Assembly (NCBI RefSeq): GCF_004324755.1
Contig: NZ_SDMQ01000003.1
Span: forward strand, 124,001-188,000
Length of the DNA stretch: 64,000 nt
Source of the DNA: Propioniciclava sinopodophylli
GTDB taxonomy: Bacteria; Actinomycetota; Actinomycetes; Propionibacteriales; Propionibacteriaceae
Direction: 5' to 3'
Made by a program: the position numbers and the translations under genes. The stretch's first letter is position 1. Each line of letters starts with the position of its first letter. Shown piece by piece: positions 55,573 through 64,000 of the stretch. A model generated the notes under the pieces. The model was given only the letters and a program-made list of their open reading frames with translations. It searched no databases and was not told where the DNA came from.

Positions 55573-55974
55573 TCAGGCTCCCTTCGTGCCCTTGGGCTCG
55601 ACGACGACGGTGATGTGCGCACCGCGCTTGTTGATCCGGCTCGCCGACCCCTTGGCCCGCGGACGGATGCGACGCAGGGTCACACCTTCGTCCACGAAAG
55701 CCTGGGAGATGAACAGGTCATCGAGCCGCAGGCTCTCGGTGTTCTCGGCGTTGGCGGCCGCCGAGGCGACCACCTTGTAGACGGGCTCGGACGCGGCCTG
55801 CGGGGCGAACCGCAGGACGGCCAGGGCCTCGTTGACGTCCATGCCGCGGACAACGTCCACGACACGACGCACCTTGGTCGGGGACATCCGGACGTGACGC
55901 GCGATGGCGTACGAGCCCGGACGGTCCCCGAGCAGCGCAGCGCGGCGGCTGGGCCGGCTCTCGTTCTTGCTCAT
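55573..55974 (-). CDS. rplV: 50S ribosomal protein L22
   Basis: Exit-tunnel protein of 133 residues. The core [16 protein letters not shown] and the tunnel loop region [11 protein letters not shown] are present. It starts at the ATG at 55974 and has about 20 extra N-terminal residues. Confidence 0.97.
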   Translation of the reverse strand: MSKNESRPSRRAALLGDRPGSYAIARHVRMSPTKVRRVVDVVRGMDVNEALAVLRFAPQAASEPVYKVVASAAANAENTESLRLDDLFISQAFVDEGVTLRRIRPRAKGSASRINKRGAHITVVVEPKGTKGA

Positions 55975-55997
55975 GTGTTGGTTTCCTCTTCTCAGAC

Positions 55998-56279
55998 TCA
56001 GCGCCGGCGCGACTTCTTGTCGTCCTTCACGTGGCCGCGGTAGGTACGCGTCGGGGCGAACTCGCCCAACTTGTGACCGACCATGGCCTCGGAGACGAAC
56101 ACCGGGACATGCTTGCGACCGTCGTGCACCGCGATCGTGTGCCCGATCATGTCGGGGCTGATCATGGAGCGGCGGGACCAGGTCTTGATGACGTTCTTGG
56201 TGCCCTTCTCGTTCTGCACATCGACCTTCTTGGCCAGGTGCTCGTCGATGAAGGGGCCCTTCTTCAGGCTGCGTGGCAT
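55998..56279 (-). CDS. rpsS: 30S ribosomal protein S19
   Basis: Head protein of 93 residues ([27 protein letters not shown]). It lies 17 bases after rplB. Confidence 0.98.
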   Translation of the reverse strand: MPRSLKKGPFIDEHLAKKVDVQNEKGTKNVIKTWSRRSMISPDMIGHTIAVHDGRKHVPVFVSEAMVGHKLGEFAPTRTYRGHVKDDKKSRRR

Positions 56280-56296
56280 TTCTTCCTACTCCCCGG

Positions 56297-57133
<837 letters not shown>

Positions 57134-57150
57134 TGTTCAGTCAGTCCTTC

Positions 57151-57456
57151 TCAGTTGCCCTGGCCGAAGATGTCGATCCGCTGGCCCTCGGCGACCGTGA
57201 CGATCGCGCGCTTGGTGTCGGGACGCTTGCCCGTGCCGTAGCGCAGGCGGCGGCTCTTGCCCTGGCGGTTGATGGTGTTGACCGCGGTGACCTTGACGCC
57301 GAAGACCTTCTCCACGGCGATCTTGATCTCGGTCTTGTTGGCGCTGGGGTCGACGAGGAACGTGTACTTGTTCTCGTCGAGCAGGCTGTAGCTCTTCTCG
57401 CTGACCACGGGCGCGAGCAGGATGTCGCGGTGGTCCTTGATCTTCAGGACGTTCAC
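57151..57456 (-). CDS. rplW: 50S ribosomal protein L23
   Basis: Tunnel-exit docking site for trigger factor and SRP, 101 residues ([20 protein letters not shown]). GTG start at 57456 overlaps the rplD stop (GTGA). Confidence 0.97.
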   Translation of the reverse strand: MNVLKIKDHRDILLAPVVSEKSYSLLDENKYTFLVDPSANKTEIKIAVEKVFGVKVTAVNTINRQGKSRRLRYGTGKRPDTKRAIVTVAEGQRIDIFGQGN

Positions 57457-58148
57457 TTCTCGGTCTCCTCGGCAACCTCGGCGGCCTCGACCTCGGAGGA
57501 GGTGGCGGCGGCCTTCACGGACTTGCCCGTGGCGGGCCCGGCGACGAAGGCGTCCAGCGCCGCGGTGGTGAACACCACGTCGTCGGCCACGACCACGTCG
57601 TAGGCGTTGAGCTGGTCGGGGGCGATCACGTGCACGCTGGCCACGTTGCGGAGGCTCAGCCATGCGATCTCCTCGTCGCGGTGCAGCACGACCAGGACGC
57701 GACGCCCGGCCACCGACTCCATCGCCGAGAGGGCGGCCTTCGTCGAGGGCTTGTCTCCGGACACCAGGGTGTCGATGACGTGGACGCGGCCGTCACGGGC
57801 GCGGTCGGACAGGGCGCCACGGAGGGCGGCGGCCACCATCTTCTTCGGCGTGCGCTGAGCGTACCCGTGGGGGGTCGGCCCGTGCACGATGCCACCACCG
57901 GTCCACTGGGGCGCGCGACGCGAACCCTGACGGGCGCGGCCGGTGCCCTTCTGGCGCCACGGCTTCGCGCCACCGCCGCGGACCTCGCCGCGGGTCTTGG
58001 TGGAGTGCGTGCCCTGGCGGGCGGCCGCGAGCTGTGCCACGACGACCTGGTGGATCAGCGGGACGTTGGTCTCCACGCCGAACAGGGCGGCGGGGAGCTC
58101 GGCCTTCTTCTCGGTGCCGATGACCGGCACGTTCAGGGACTCAGCCAT
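57453..58148 (-). CDS. rplD: 50S ribosomal protein L4
   Basis: Tunnel-constriction protein of 231 residues ([24 protein letters not shown]). In E. coli L4 represses this operon. The last 20 residues are Ala/Glu-rich. ATG at 58148, two bases after rplC. Confidence 0.98.
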   Translation of the reverse strand: MAESLNVPVIGTEKKAELPAALFGVETNVPLIHQVVVAQLAAARQGTHSTKTRGEVRGGGAKPWRQKGTGRARQGSRRAPQWTGGGIVHGPTPHGYAQRTPKKMVAAALRGALSDRARDGRVHVIDTLVSGDKPSTKAALSAMESVAGRRVLVVLHRDEEIAWLSLRNVASVHVIAPDQLNAYDVVVADDVVFTTAALDAFVAGPATGKSVKAAATSSEVEAAEVAEETEK

Positions 58149-58150
58149 GC

Positions 58151-58804
58151 TCAGGCTCCCTTCTTGGCGGCGGTACGCACGACGACGAGGGCACCCTTGG
58201 GGCCGGGCACGGAGCCCTTGACCAGGATGAGGCCGCGTTCGGCGTCCACCGAGTGGATCGTGAGGTTCTGGACGGTCACCTTGTCGACACCCATGCGGCC
58301 GGCCATCTTCATGCCGGGGAACACGCGGGAGGGGGTCGAGGACTGGCCGATGGAGCCCGGCGAGCGGTGCTTGCGGTGCACACCGTGGCTGGCGCGGAGG
58401 CCGTGGAAGCCGTGGCGCTTCATGACGCCCGCGGTGCCCTTGCCCTTGGAGACGCCGGTGACGTCGATGACCTGACCGGCCTCGAACACGTCGGCGCCGA
58501 TCTCCTGGCCGAGCGTGTACTCGGAGGCATCAGCGGTGCGCAGCTCGACGACGTGCTTGCGCGGGGTCACGCCGGCGGCGTCGAAGTGGCCGGTCTCGGG
58601 CTTGTTGACGTTCTTGGGCTTGACGGCGCCGAACGCGAGCTGGACGGCGTTGTAGCCATCCTTCTCCGGGGTGCGGACCTGCGTGACGACGCAGGGGCCG
58701 GCCTGGATGACGGTGACGGGGACGACCTTGTTGTTCTCGTCCCAGAGCTGGGTCATGCCGAGCTTCTCGCCCAGGATGCCCTTGACAGTGCGGTTGTTGT
58801 TCAT
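58151..58804 (-). CDS. rplC: 50S ribosomal protein L3
   Basis: Early-assembly protein of 217 residues ([29 protein letters not shown]). I chose the ATG at 58804, 11 bases after the rpsJ stop, over an overlapping GTG at 58819. Confidence 0.97.
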   Translation of the reverse strand: MNNNRTVKGILGEKLGMTQLWDENNKVVPVTVIQAGPCVVTQVRTPEKDGYNAVQLAFGAVKPKNVNKPETGHFDAAGVTPRKHVVELRTADASEYTLGQEIGADVFEAGQVIDVTGVSKGKGTAGVMKRHGFHGLRASHGVHRKHRSPGSIGQSSTPSRVFPGMKMAGRMGVDKVTVQNLTIHSVDAERGLILVKGSVPGPKGALVVVRTAAKKGA

Positions 58805-58815
58805 GGCAGCGGACC

Positions 58816-59127
58816 TCACGGAAGCTTGATCTCGATGTCCACACCGGCCGGAAGGTCGAGACGCATCAGCGAGTCAACCGTCTTCGGCGTGGGATCGAGG
58901 ATGTCGATGAGCCGCTTGTGGGTGCGCATCTCGAAGTGCTCGCGGCTGTCCTTGTACTTGTGGGGCGACCGGATGACGCAGTACACGTTCTTCTCGGTCG
59001 GGAGGGGCACCGGGCCGGCGACCTGAGCGCCGGTACGGGTGACCGTGTCGACGATCTTCTTCGCCGACGTGTCGATGACCTCGTGGTCATAGGCCCGGAG
59101 TCGGATCCGGATCTTCTGTCCCGCCAT
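58816..59127 (-). CDS. rpsJ: 30S ribosomal protein S10
   Basis: Head protein (and NusE) of 103 residues: [16 protein letters not shown]. First gene of the S10 operon; ATG at 59127 preceded by AACGAAGGAAACC. A leader of about 257 bases separates it from the predicted promoter. Confidence 0.98.
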   Translation of the reverse strand: MAGQKIRIRLRAYDHEVIDTSAKKIVDTVTRTGAQVAGPVPLPTEKNVYCVIRSPHKYKDSREHFEMRTHKRLIDILDPTPKTVDSLMRLDLPAGVDIEIKLP

Positions 59128-59390
59128 GGGTTTCCTTCGTTGGTCGTGGCCGGGGGCATCACTCCCCTGCCTCGCGTTGGGCTTCTCGGGTGAGAAACCC
59201 CTTGTCACTTCGACCCCCGCGGTCGGGCGTGTCGCACCTCTCAGGGCCGCACAAATCTCAGAAACCTGGGACGTGGTCGGGCCCGGCGCAGACCGCCAGA
59301 CTTGCTCGGGTTGGCTTGACCGGCGGAGCACCCCGTCGAGAGCACTCGAACAGGGCGCCTTGCCGCCACCGGCGTCAAAGCAACCCGTCG

Positions 59391-59420
59391 ATTCTACGAC
59401 GGACGCCCCGGGTGCGGCAA
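59391..59420 (-). promoter_or_regulatory. Predicted S10 operon promoter
   Basis: On the minus strand TTGCCG (complement of 59415-59420), an 18-base spacer, and TAGAAT (complement of 59391-59396). Confidence 0.6.
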
Positions 59421-59444
59421 ATCACCGCCCCACCCCACCCCGGT

Positions 59445-59503
59445 GTGCACTTCGAGGCGGCGATCCGCCCGCTGTGGCGATGGTTCTGTGAGCTCGAAGT
59501 GCA
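59445..59503. repeat. Inverted repeat GTGCACTTCGAG/CTCGAAGTGCAC
   Basis: Perfect 12-base arms (59445-59456 and 59492-59503) around a 35-base loop. The arm words resemble those of the palindromes at 12536 and 13594. Confidence 0.75.
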
Positions 59504-59509
59504 CCCGGG

Positions 59510-59596
59510 GCCGAAGGGGCAGCGCCCCGGGGCCGAAGGGGCAGCACCCCGGGGCCAAGGGACAGCACACCGCGGCCGAAGGGACCGCCCCCCGGG
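59510..59596. repeat. Four tandem units of 21-22 bp, GCCGAAGGGG head
   Basis: Units begin at 59510, 59532, 59554 and 59575 (GCCGAAGGGGCAGCGCCCCG-GG and variants). Same period and GCCGA head as the arrays at 34221 and 36305, but the following bases differ. Confidence 0.8.
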
Positions 59597-59637
59597 ACGC
59601 CCCCGGCGCGCGGCGTCCGGCAGGGAAGAATGCCGTC

Positions 59638-60714
59638 ATGCGCGTGCACAACTTCTCCGCCGGCCCGGCGATGCTCCCCACCGACGTCCTCACCCGGGCC
59701 CAGTCGGAGCTGCTTGACTGGGGTAGTTCCGGGATGTCGGTCATGGAGGTGTCGCACCGCAGCAAGGCGTTCGTCGCCTGCGCGTCGCAGACCGAGGCGT
59801 CCCTGCGCGAGGTCATGGGCATCAGCGACGAGTACGCGTGCCTCTTCCTGCAGGGCGGCGCACTGGGCATGTTCGCCGCCACGCCGCTGAACCTGTCGGC
59901 CGCCGGCGACACCATCGCGTTCCTCAACACGGGCGACTGGTCGAAGAAGGCCATCGCCGAAGCGAAGAAGTACGCCGACGTCGCCGTGGTCGCCGACACC
60001 GCCGCCAGCAACTTCACCACCCTCCCGGCACCGGGGTCCTACGAGGTGCCCGCCGGCGCGGCGTACCTGCACTACACCCCGAACGAGACCATCCGCGGTC
60101 TCGAGTTCGACCACGTGCCCGCCGCCGACGCGCCCGTCGTGGCCGACATGAGCTCGTCCATCCTCTCCCGCCCTGTCGACGTGGATGCCCACGGCGTCAT
60201 CTACGCGGGCGCCCAGAAGAACATGGGCCCCTCTGGCCTCGTGGTCGTCGTGGTGCGCCGCGACCTGCTCGGACGCCCCCGCACCGAGACCCCGACCGTG
60301 TGGGACTGGACCGTCCAGGCCGAGGCGGACTCGATGATCAACACCCCGCCGACCTTCGGCCTGTACCTGCTGGGCCTGACGCTGGACTGGGTCAAGGCCA
60401 GCGGCGGGCTGGAGGGCATGGCCGCCCGCAACCGGGAGAAGGCCGAACTGCTCTACGGCTTCATCGACGCCTCCCCCTTCTACTCCAACCCCGTGACCCC
60501 GGCGTACCGTTCGTGGATGAACGTGCCCTTCCTGCTGGCCGACCCGGAACTCGACAAGCAGTTCGTGTCCGAGGCCGAGGAGGCCGGTCTGACCAACCTG
60601 GCCGGCCACCGCTCGGTGGGCGGCATGCGCGCCTCCCTCTACAACGCGATGCCGCTGGACGGCGTCCAGGCGCTGGTCGACTTCATGAAGGGGTTCGAGC
60701 GCACGCACGGCTGA
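59638..60714 (+). CDS. serC: Phosphoserine aminotransferase
   Basis: PLP enzyme making phosphoserine from 3-phosphohydroxypyruvate and glutamate. The 358-residue protein has the N-F-S-A-G-P-A-M-L-P opening (5-14), the Q-G-G-A phosphate loop (72-75) and the PLP-binding Lys194 in G-A-Q-K-N-M-G-P. ATG at 59638. serA follows after 29 bases, so the two consecutive steps of serine synthesis are in one operon. Confidence 0.97.
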   Translation: MRVHNFSAGPAMLPTDVLTRAQSELLDWGSSGMSVMEVSHRSKAFVACASQTEASLREVMGISDEYACLFLQGGALGMFAATPLNLSAAGDTIAFLNTGDWSKKAIAEAKKYADVAVVADTAASNFTTLPAPGSYEVPAGAAYLHYTPNETIRGLEFDHVPAADAPVVADMSSSILSRPVDVDAHGVIYAGAQKNMGPSGLVVVVVRRDLLGRPRTETPTVWDWTVQAEADSMINTPPTFGLYLLGLTLDWVKASGGLEGMAARNREKAELLYGFIDASPFYSNPVTPAYRSWMNVPFLLADPELDKQFVSEAEEAGLTNLAGHRSVGGMRASLYNAMPLDGVQALVDFMKGFERTHG

Positions 60715-60743
60715 GCCGTCGCCGCCGCGATCGCAGGAGAACC

Positions 60744-61913
60744 ATGACCTTTCGCATCCGCACGCTGAACGCGATCAGCCAGGCCGGCCTGTCGCGGTTG
60801 TCCGCCACCACCTTCGACGTCGGGCCCGACGTGGTCAACCCGCACGCCATCCTCGTCCGCTCGGCGAGCCTGCACGGCCAGCCCATCCCGGCGTCCTTGA
60901 TGGCGGTGGCCCGCGCCGGGGCCGGCACCAACAACATCCCGGTCGCGGAGATGTCCAAACGCGGCATCCCGGTGTTCAACACGCCCGGCTCCAACGCGAA
61001 CGCCGTGAAGGAACTGGTCGTGGCCGGCATCTTCCTGGCCGCCCGCAACATCGTGGACGCCGCGGCCTTCGCCCACCGCCTCGAGGGTGACCACGAGACG
61101 ATGGAGAAGCTGGTCGAGGCCGGCAAGAAGAACTACGTGGGCTTCGAGCTGCCCGGCCGCACCCTCGGCGTGATCGGCCTGGGCGCGATCGGCGTCGAGG
61201 TGGCCAACGTGGCGATCTCGCTGGGCATGAAGGTGTTGGGCTACGACCCCGCCATCACTGTCGAGCACGCGTGGCGCCTTGCCAGCAACGTCGAGCGCGT
61301 CATCTCCCTGGATCAGCTACTGCGCCGCTCCGACATCATCACCCTGCACATCCCCCTGGTCGACGGAACGCGCGGCCTGATCGGGGACACCCAGTTCCGA
61401 TCGATGAAGAACTCGGCGGTGCTGATCAACTTCGCCCGCGGCCCCATCGTGGACGAGCCGGCCCTGATCGAGGCCCTGGACAGCGGCCAGCTGCGCGGCT
61501 ATGTCTGCGACTTCCCCACCCCGCTGCTCAACAAGCGGCCCCGCGTGGTCACGCTCCCTCACCTCGGCGCCTCCACGCGTGAGGCGGAGGAGAACAGCGC
61601 CCTGATGGCGGTCGACCAGCTGCGCGAGTACCTCACCGACGGCACGATCCGGAACGCCGTCAACTTTCCCAACGCGCAGCTGGCGCGGGCCGCGGGCGTC
61701 CGTCGCCTCGCCCTGGCGAACGCCAACGTGCCCAACATGGTCGCCCGGATCTCCACGATCGTCGGCGAGGCCGGCCTCAACATCGCCGACCTGCTGAACA
61801 CCTCCCGCGGCGAGCTCGCGTACACGCTGGTGGACGTGAACGGCGAGGTGACCGACGCCCTCGTGCAACGCCTGGCGGCCATCGACGGGGTGCTGTCCGC
61901 TCGGGTGCTCTGA
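60744..61913 (+). CDS. serA: D-3-phosphoglycerate dehydrogenase
   Basis: First committed enzyme of serine synthesis. The 389-residue protein has the Rossmann motif G145LGAIG150, the catalytic Arg in F-A-R-G-P-I-V-D-E and His in L-P-H-L-G-A-S-T, and a C-terminal ACT domain (about 315-389: V-P-N-M-V-A-R-I-S-T-I-V-G-E-A-G-L-N-I) that usually mediates serine feedback. It lacks the extra ASB domain of the mycobacterial form. ATG at 60744 with AGGAGA at 60735-60740. Confidence 0.95.
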   Translation: MTFRIRTLNAISQAGLSRLSATTFDVGPDVVNPHAILVRSASLHGQPIPASLMAVARAGAGTNNIPVAEMSKRGIPVFNTPGSNANAVKELVVAGIFLAARNIVDAAAFAHRLEGDHETMEKLVEAGKKNYVGFELPGRTLGVIGLGAIGVEVANVAISLGMKVLGYDPAITVEHAWRLASNVERVISLDQLLRRSDIITLHIPLVDGTRGLIGDTQFRSMKNSAVLINFARGPIVDEPALIEALDSGQLRGYVCDFPTPLLNKRPRVVTLPHLGASTREAEENSALMAVDQLREYLTDGTIRNAVNFPNAQLARAAGVRRLALANANVPNMVARISTIVGEAGLNIADLLNTSRGELAYTLVDVNGEVTDALVQRLAAIDGVLSARVL

Positions 61914-62029
61914 CGGCCGCCCCGGGAGTGCAGCGCAACGGGCGCGAGCAGCCCCACAGGGATTAGGGTGGGTTGCGTCCGGCACCCGACCGGGGTGTCG
62001 GCGGACACGACACGTAGAGGTAGGTCCGC

Positions 62030-63904
62030 ATGTCGGCTGACTCCGAACAGCTCACCTTGGCTGGCGGCTTCGCCCCAGCCACCGACGCCGCCTGGGAGGC
62101 CGAGGTCCTGAAGGTCCTCAACCGCGGGCGTCCGGAAGGCAAGGAACTCACCATCGAGCAGGGGCTGAAGCGCCTGACCTCGACCACCCTGGACGGCATC
62201 GACGTCGCCCCCCTGTACACCAGCTCCGACGCCGACGCCCCGCTGGGTTACCCGGGCGCCATGCCGTTCACGCGCGGCTCGGTCGTGCGCACCGGCGAGG
62301 CCGTGGCGTGGGGCGTCCGCCAGCTGCACGAGGACCCGGACGTGGCCCTCACCCGCCAGGCGATCCTCGACGACCTCGAGCGAGGCGCCACCTCGGTCTG
62401 GCTGCGCATCGACCCGGACGCCATCCCCGCCGACTCCCTCGCCACCACTCTGGCCGACGTCATGCTCGACCTCGCCGCGGCGCGCGTCTTCTCCCGCACC
62501 GACCAGGACGCGGCCGCCGCGGCGCTCCTCGCGGTCCTCAAGGGCGCCGGCGGCGACCTGAACGCCGCCAAGGGCAACCTGGGCATCGACCCGCTCGCCT
62601 TCGCCGCCCTCAACGGCACCGAGCCCGACCTGGGCGCCCTCAAGCGCTGGGTCGACGAGGTCGCCGGGATGCCGGGCGTGACCGCCCTGACCGTCGAGAC
62701 GCTGCCGTACCACAAGGCCGGCGCCTCCGACGTCCAGGAACTCGCGTTCGCGATCGCCACCGGCATCGCCTACCTTCGGTCCCTCGACGAGGCCGGGGTC
62801 CCGGCCACCGACGCCGTCGGGCAGCTCGAGTTCCGCGTCGCGGCCACGGCCGACCAGTTCGCCACGATCGCCAAGCTCCGCGCGCTGCGCCGCCTGTGGG
62901 CTCGCGTCACCGAGGAATGCGGCGTCCCCGAGGCGGCGCGCGGTGCGCGCATCCACGCGGTCACCAGCCCCCGGATGATGGCCAAGGTCGACCCGCACGT
63001 GAACATGCTGCGCGTCACCATCGCCACCTTCGCCGCCGCGGCCGGCGGGGCGGACGCCATCACGGCGCTCCCGTTCGACCACGCCGCGGGCCTGCCCAGC
63101 GCCTTCAGCCGACGCATCGCCCGGAACACGCAGGTGATCGCCGCCGAGGAGAGCCACGTGGGCCGCGTGCAGGACCCGGCCGGCGGCTCCTGGTACGTCG
63201 AGTCGCTGACCGACCAGCTGGCCAGGGCCGCCTGGGCGTTGGTCCAGCAGGTCGAGGCGGACGGCGGCATGGCCGCGGCGCTGGCGTCCGGTGACGTCGC
63301 CCGCCGCATCGACGCCGTGAACGCCGAGCGTGCGACCAAGCTGGCCAACCGCTCCATCGAGCTGACCGGCGTGAGCATGTTCCCGCTGGCCGGCGAGAAG
63401 CGCTACGAGGCCAAGCCCCGCCCCGAGGCGCCCGCCTACGGCGGCCTGAAGCAGATCCGCGACGCCGAGGTGTTCGAGACCCTGCGCGACCGCGCGTGGG
63501 CCCACGAGGACGCCACCGGCTCGGCCCCCGACGTGCTGCTCGCCTGCCTGGGCGCCCAGCGCGACTTCGGGGCCCGCCAGGGCTTCGCCTCGAACGTGCT
63601 CCTGGTCGGCGGCATCAACGCCACGCAGAGCCACGGCGGCAGCCCTGAGGAGATCGCCGCGAAGGCGGCCGAGCAGGGTCAGAAGGTGGCCGTGCTCGCG
63701 AGCTCCTCGAAGGTCTACGCCGATCAGGCCGTGCCCGTCGCGCAGGCGCTGAAGGGCGCCGGCGTGGAGAAGGTCTACCTGGCCGGCAACCTGGCCGAGG
63801 CCGGCAGCGCCCCCGACGGCCTGTTCGACGGCACCATCGCCCTCGGCATGGACGTCGTGAAGTTCCTCGATTCCGTCTTCGACACCCTGGGAGTGGCCCG
63901 ATGA
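62030..63904 (+). CDS. mutA: Methylmalonyl-CoA mutase, small (beta) subunit
   Basis: Non-catalytic partner of the B12-dependent mutase that interconverts succinyl-CoA and methylmalonyl-CoA, the key step of propionate fermentation. The 624-residue protein follows P. freudenreichii-type MutA: an N-terminal barrel (substrate-like region Y-P-G-A-M-P-F-T-R-G about 74-83) and a C-terminal cobalamin-domain-like part (about 495-624) without the DxHxxG cobalamin-binding histidine. It begins 116 bases after serA with GTAGAGGTAGG upstream and overlaps mutB by four bases (ATGA). Confidence 0.95.
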   Translation: MSADSEQLTLAGGFAPATDAAWEAEVLKVLNRGRPEGKELTIEQGLKRLTSTTLDGIDVAPLYTSSDADAPLGYPGAMPFTRGSVVRTGEAVAWGVRQLHEDPDVALTRQAILDDLERGATSVWLRIDPDAIPADSLATTLADVMLDLAAARVFSRTDQDAAAAALLAVLKGAGGDLNAAKGNLGIDPLAFAALNGTEPDLGALKRWVDEVAGMPGVTALTVETLPYHKAGASDVQELAFAIATGIAYLRSLDEAGVPATDAVGQLEFRVAATADQFATIAKLRALRRLWARVTEECGVPEAARGARIHAVTSPRMMAKVDPHVNMLRVTIATFAAAAGGADAITALPFDHAAGLPSAFSRRIARNTQVIAAEESHVGRVQDPAGGSWYVESLTDQLARAAWALVQQVEADGGMAAALASGDVARRIDAVNAERATKLANRSIELTGVSMFPLAGEKRYEAKPRPEAPAYGGLKQIRDAEVFETLRDRAWAHEDATGSAPDVLLACLGAQRDFGARQGFASNVLLVGGINATQSHGGSPEEIAAKAAEQGQKVAVLASSSKVYADQAVPVAQALKGAGVEKVYLAGNLAEAGSAPDGLFDGTIALGMDVVKFLDSVFDTLGVAR

Positions 63905-64000
63905 TCCCCCGCTTCGATTCCGTCGAGCTCGGCGACGGCCGACCGTCCGAGGACGCCGCCCAGGCGTACGCCGACGCGCTGGCCGCGGCCGGGGCGTCCG
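63901..64000 (+). CDS. mutB: Methylmalonyl-CoA mutase, large subunit (5' end only)
   Basis: The first 33 codons read M-I-P-R-F-D-S-V-E-L-G-D-G-R-P, matching the start of catalytic MutB in propionibacteria. The ATG overlaps the mutA stop (ATGA), so the two subunits are translated together in equal amounts. The gene runs past the right edge. Confidence 0.85.
   Translation, partial: MIPRFDSVELGDGRPSEDAAQAYADALAAAGAS

Larger units (their letters stand above)
59128..59637. other. 510-base divergent spacer between rpsJ and serC
   Basis: Contains the S10 leader (59128-59384), the predicted S10 promoter (59391-59420), a 12-base inverted repeat (59445-59503), a 22-bp-period array (59510-59596) and the serC ribosome-binding site (CAGGGAAG at 59621-59628). 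No gene or known riboswitch is recognised. Confidence 0.7.

Noticed and set aside
61559-63634. A 691-codon open frame on the minus strand opposite serA/mutA
   Set aside because: Antisense shadow of mutA; low-complexity Gly/Arg/Val translation and no ribosome-binding site. A similar case is 2594-4168 opposite guaB.

Overview
This 64 kb window comes from a high-GC (about 70%) actinobacterium, most likely in the family Propionibacteriaceae (inference). The evidence is the gene order guaB - t6A genes - glmS/coaA - glmM/rpsI/rplM - rpoA cluster - spc/S10 operons, actinobacterial families (Rpf, GuaB3, EF-G2, an F420-dependent PPOX enzyme, a THUMP-like methyltransferase, MptB/MgtA-like mannosyltransferases), and methylmalonyl-CoA mutase genes mutA/mutB at the right end. 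It is a core chromosomal region. I see no prophage, complete insertion sequence, CRISPR array, rRNA or tRNA.

Layout. 1-7 kb: a class B penicillin-binding protein (cut by the left edge), guaB3, guaB, a TIGR01777 epimerase-like protein, an MptB-like mannosyltransferase and an Lrp regulator, all on the minus strand. 7-9.4 kb: groS-groL under two HrcA/CIRCE-type operators. 9.4-16.9 kb: a methyltransferase/PPOX/membrane-protein operon, galE, an AbiEi-like gene flanked by palindromes, malic enzyme, a Nudix hydrolase and an EamA transporter. 16.9-20 kb: a compact t6A operon encoding a GNAT-TsaE fusion, then TsaB, RimI and TsaD. 20-28 kb: a GT4 mannosyltransferase, acpS, glmS, coaA, glmM, rpsI and rplM. 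28-36 kb: EF-G2, a GtrA protein, a marC relic, yccF, trmB-truA-methyltransferase, csbD, sod and an rpf gene. 36.5-40.4 kb: rplQ-rpoA-rpsD-rpsK-rpsM-rpmJ-infA. 40.5-45.4 kb: a tryptophan/tyrosine-type ABC transporter and fhs sit between infA and map. 45.5-59.1 kb: map-adk-secY, an SRAP protein, then the spc and S10 ribosomal operons. 59.6-64 kb: serC-serA and mutA-mutB.

The genes are mostly growth machinery: ribosome and secretion, nucleotide and cell-wall precursor synthesis (GuaB, GlmS, GlmM, AcpS, CoaA, PBP), tRNA modification (t6A, m7G46, pseudouridine) and serine/C1 supply (SerC, SerA, Fhs). Translational coupling by ATGA/GTGA overlaps is frequent.

The unusual content is in the spacers. 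A family of about 22-bp units beginning GCCGA recurs as tandem arrays (34.2, 36.3-36.5 and probably 59.5 kb). Built head-to-head, it forms two identical 86-bp perfect palindromes at convergent gene ends (21.36 and 24.65 kb). A second dispersed element (core GAGGTGCGAGCGAAGCGAG) lies in one spacer and is also inserted in frame in two unrelated genes, where it encodes nearly the same peptide. A third palindromic family brackets the AbiEi-like gene. These elements are the best candidates for something undescribed.
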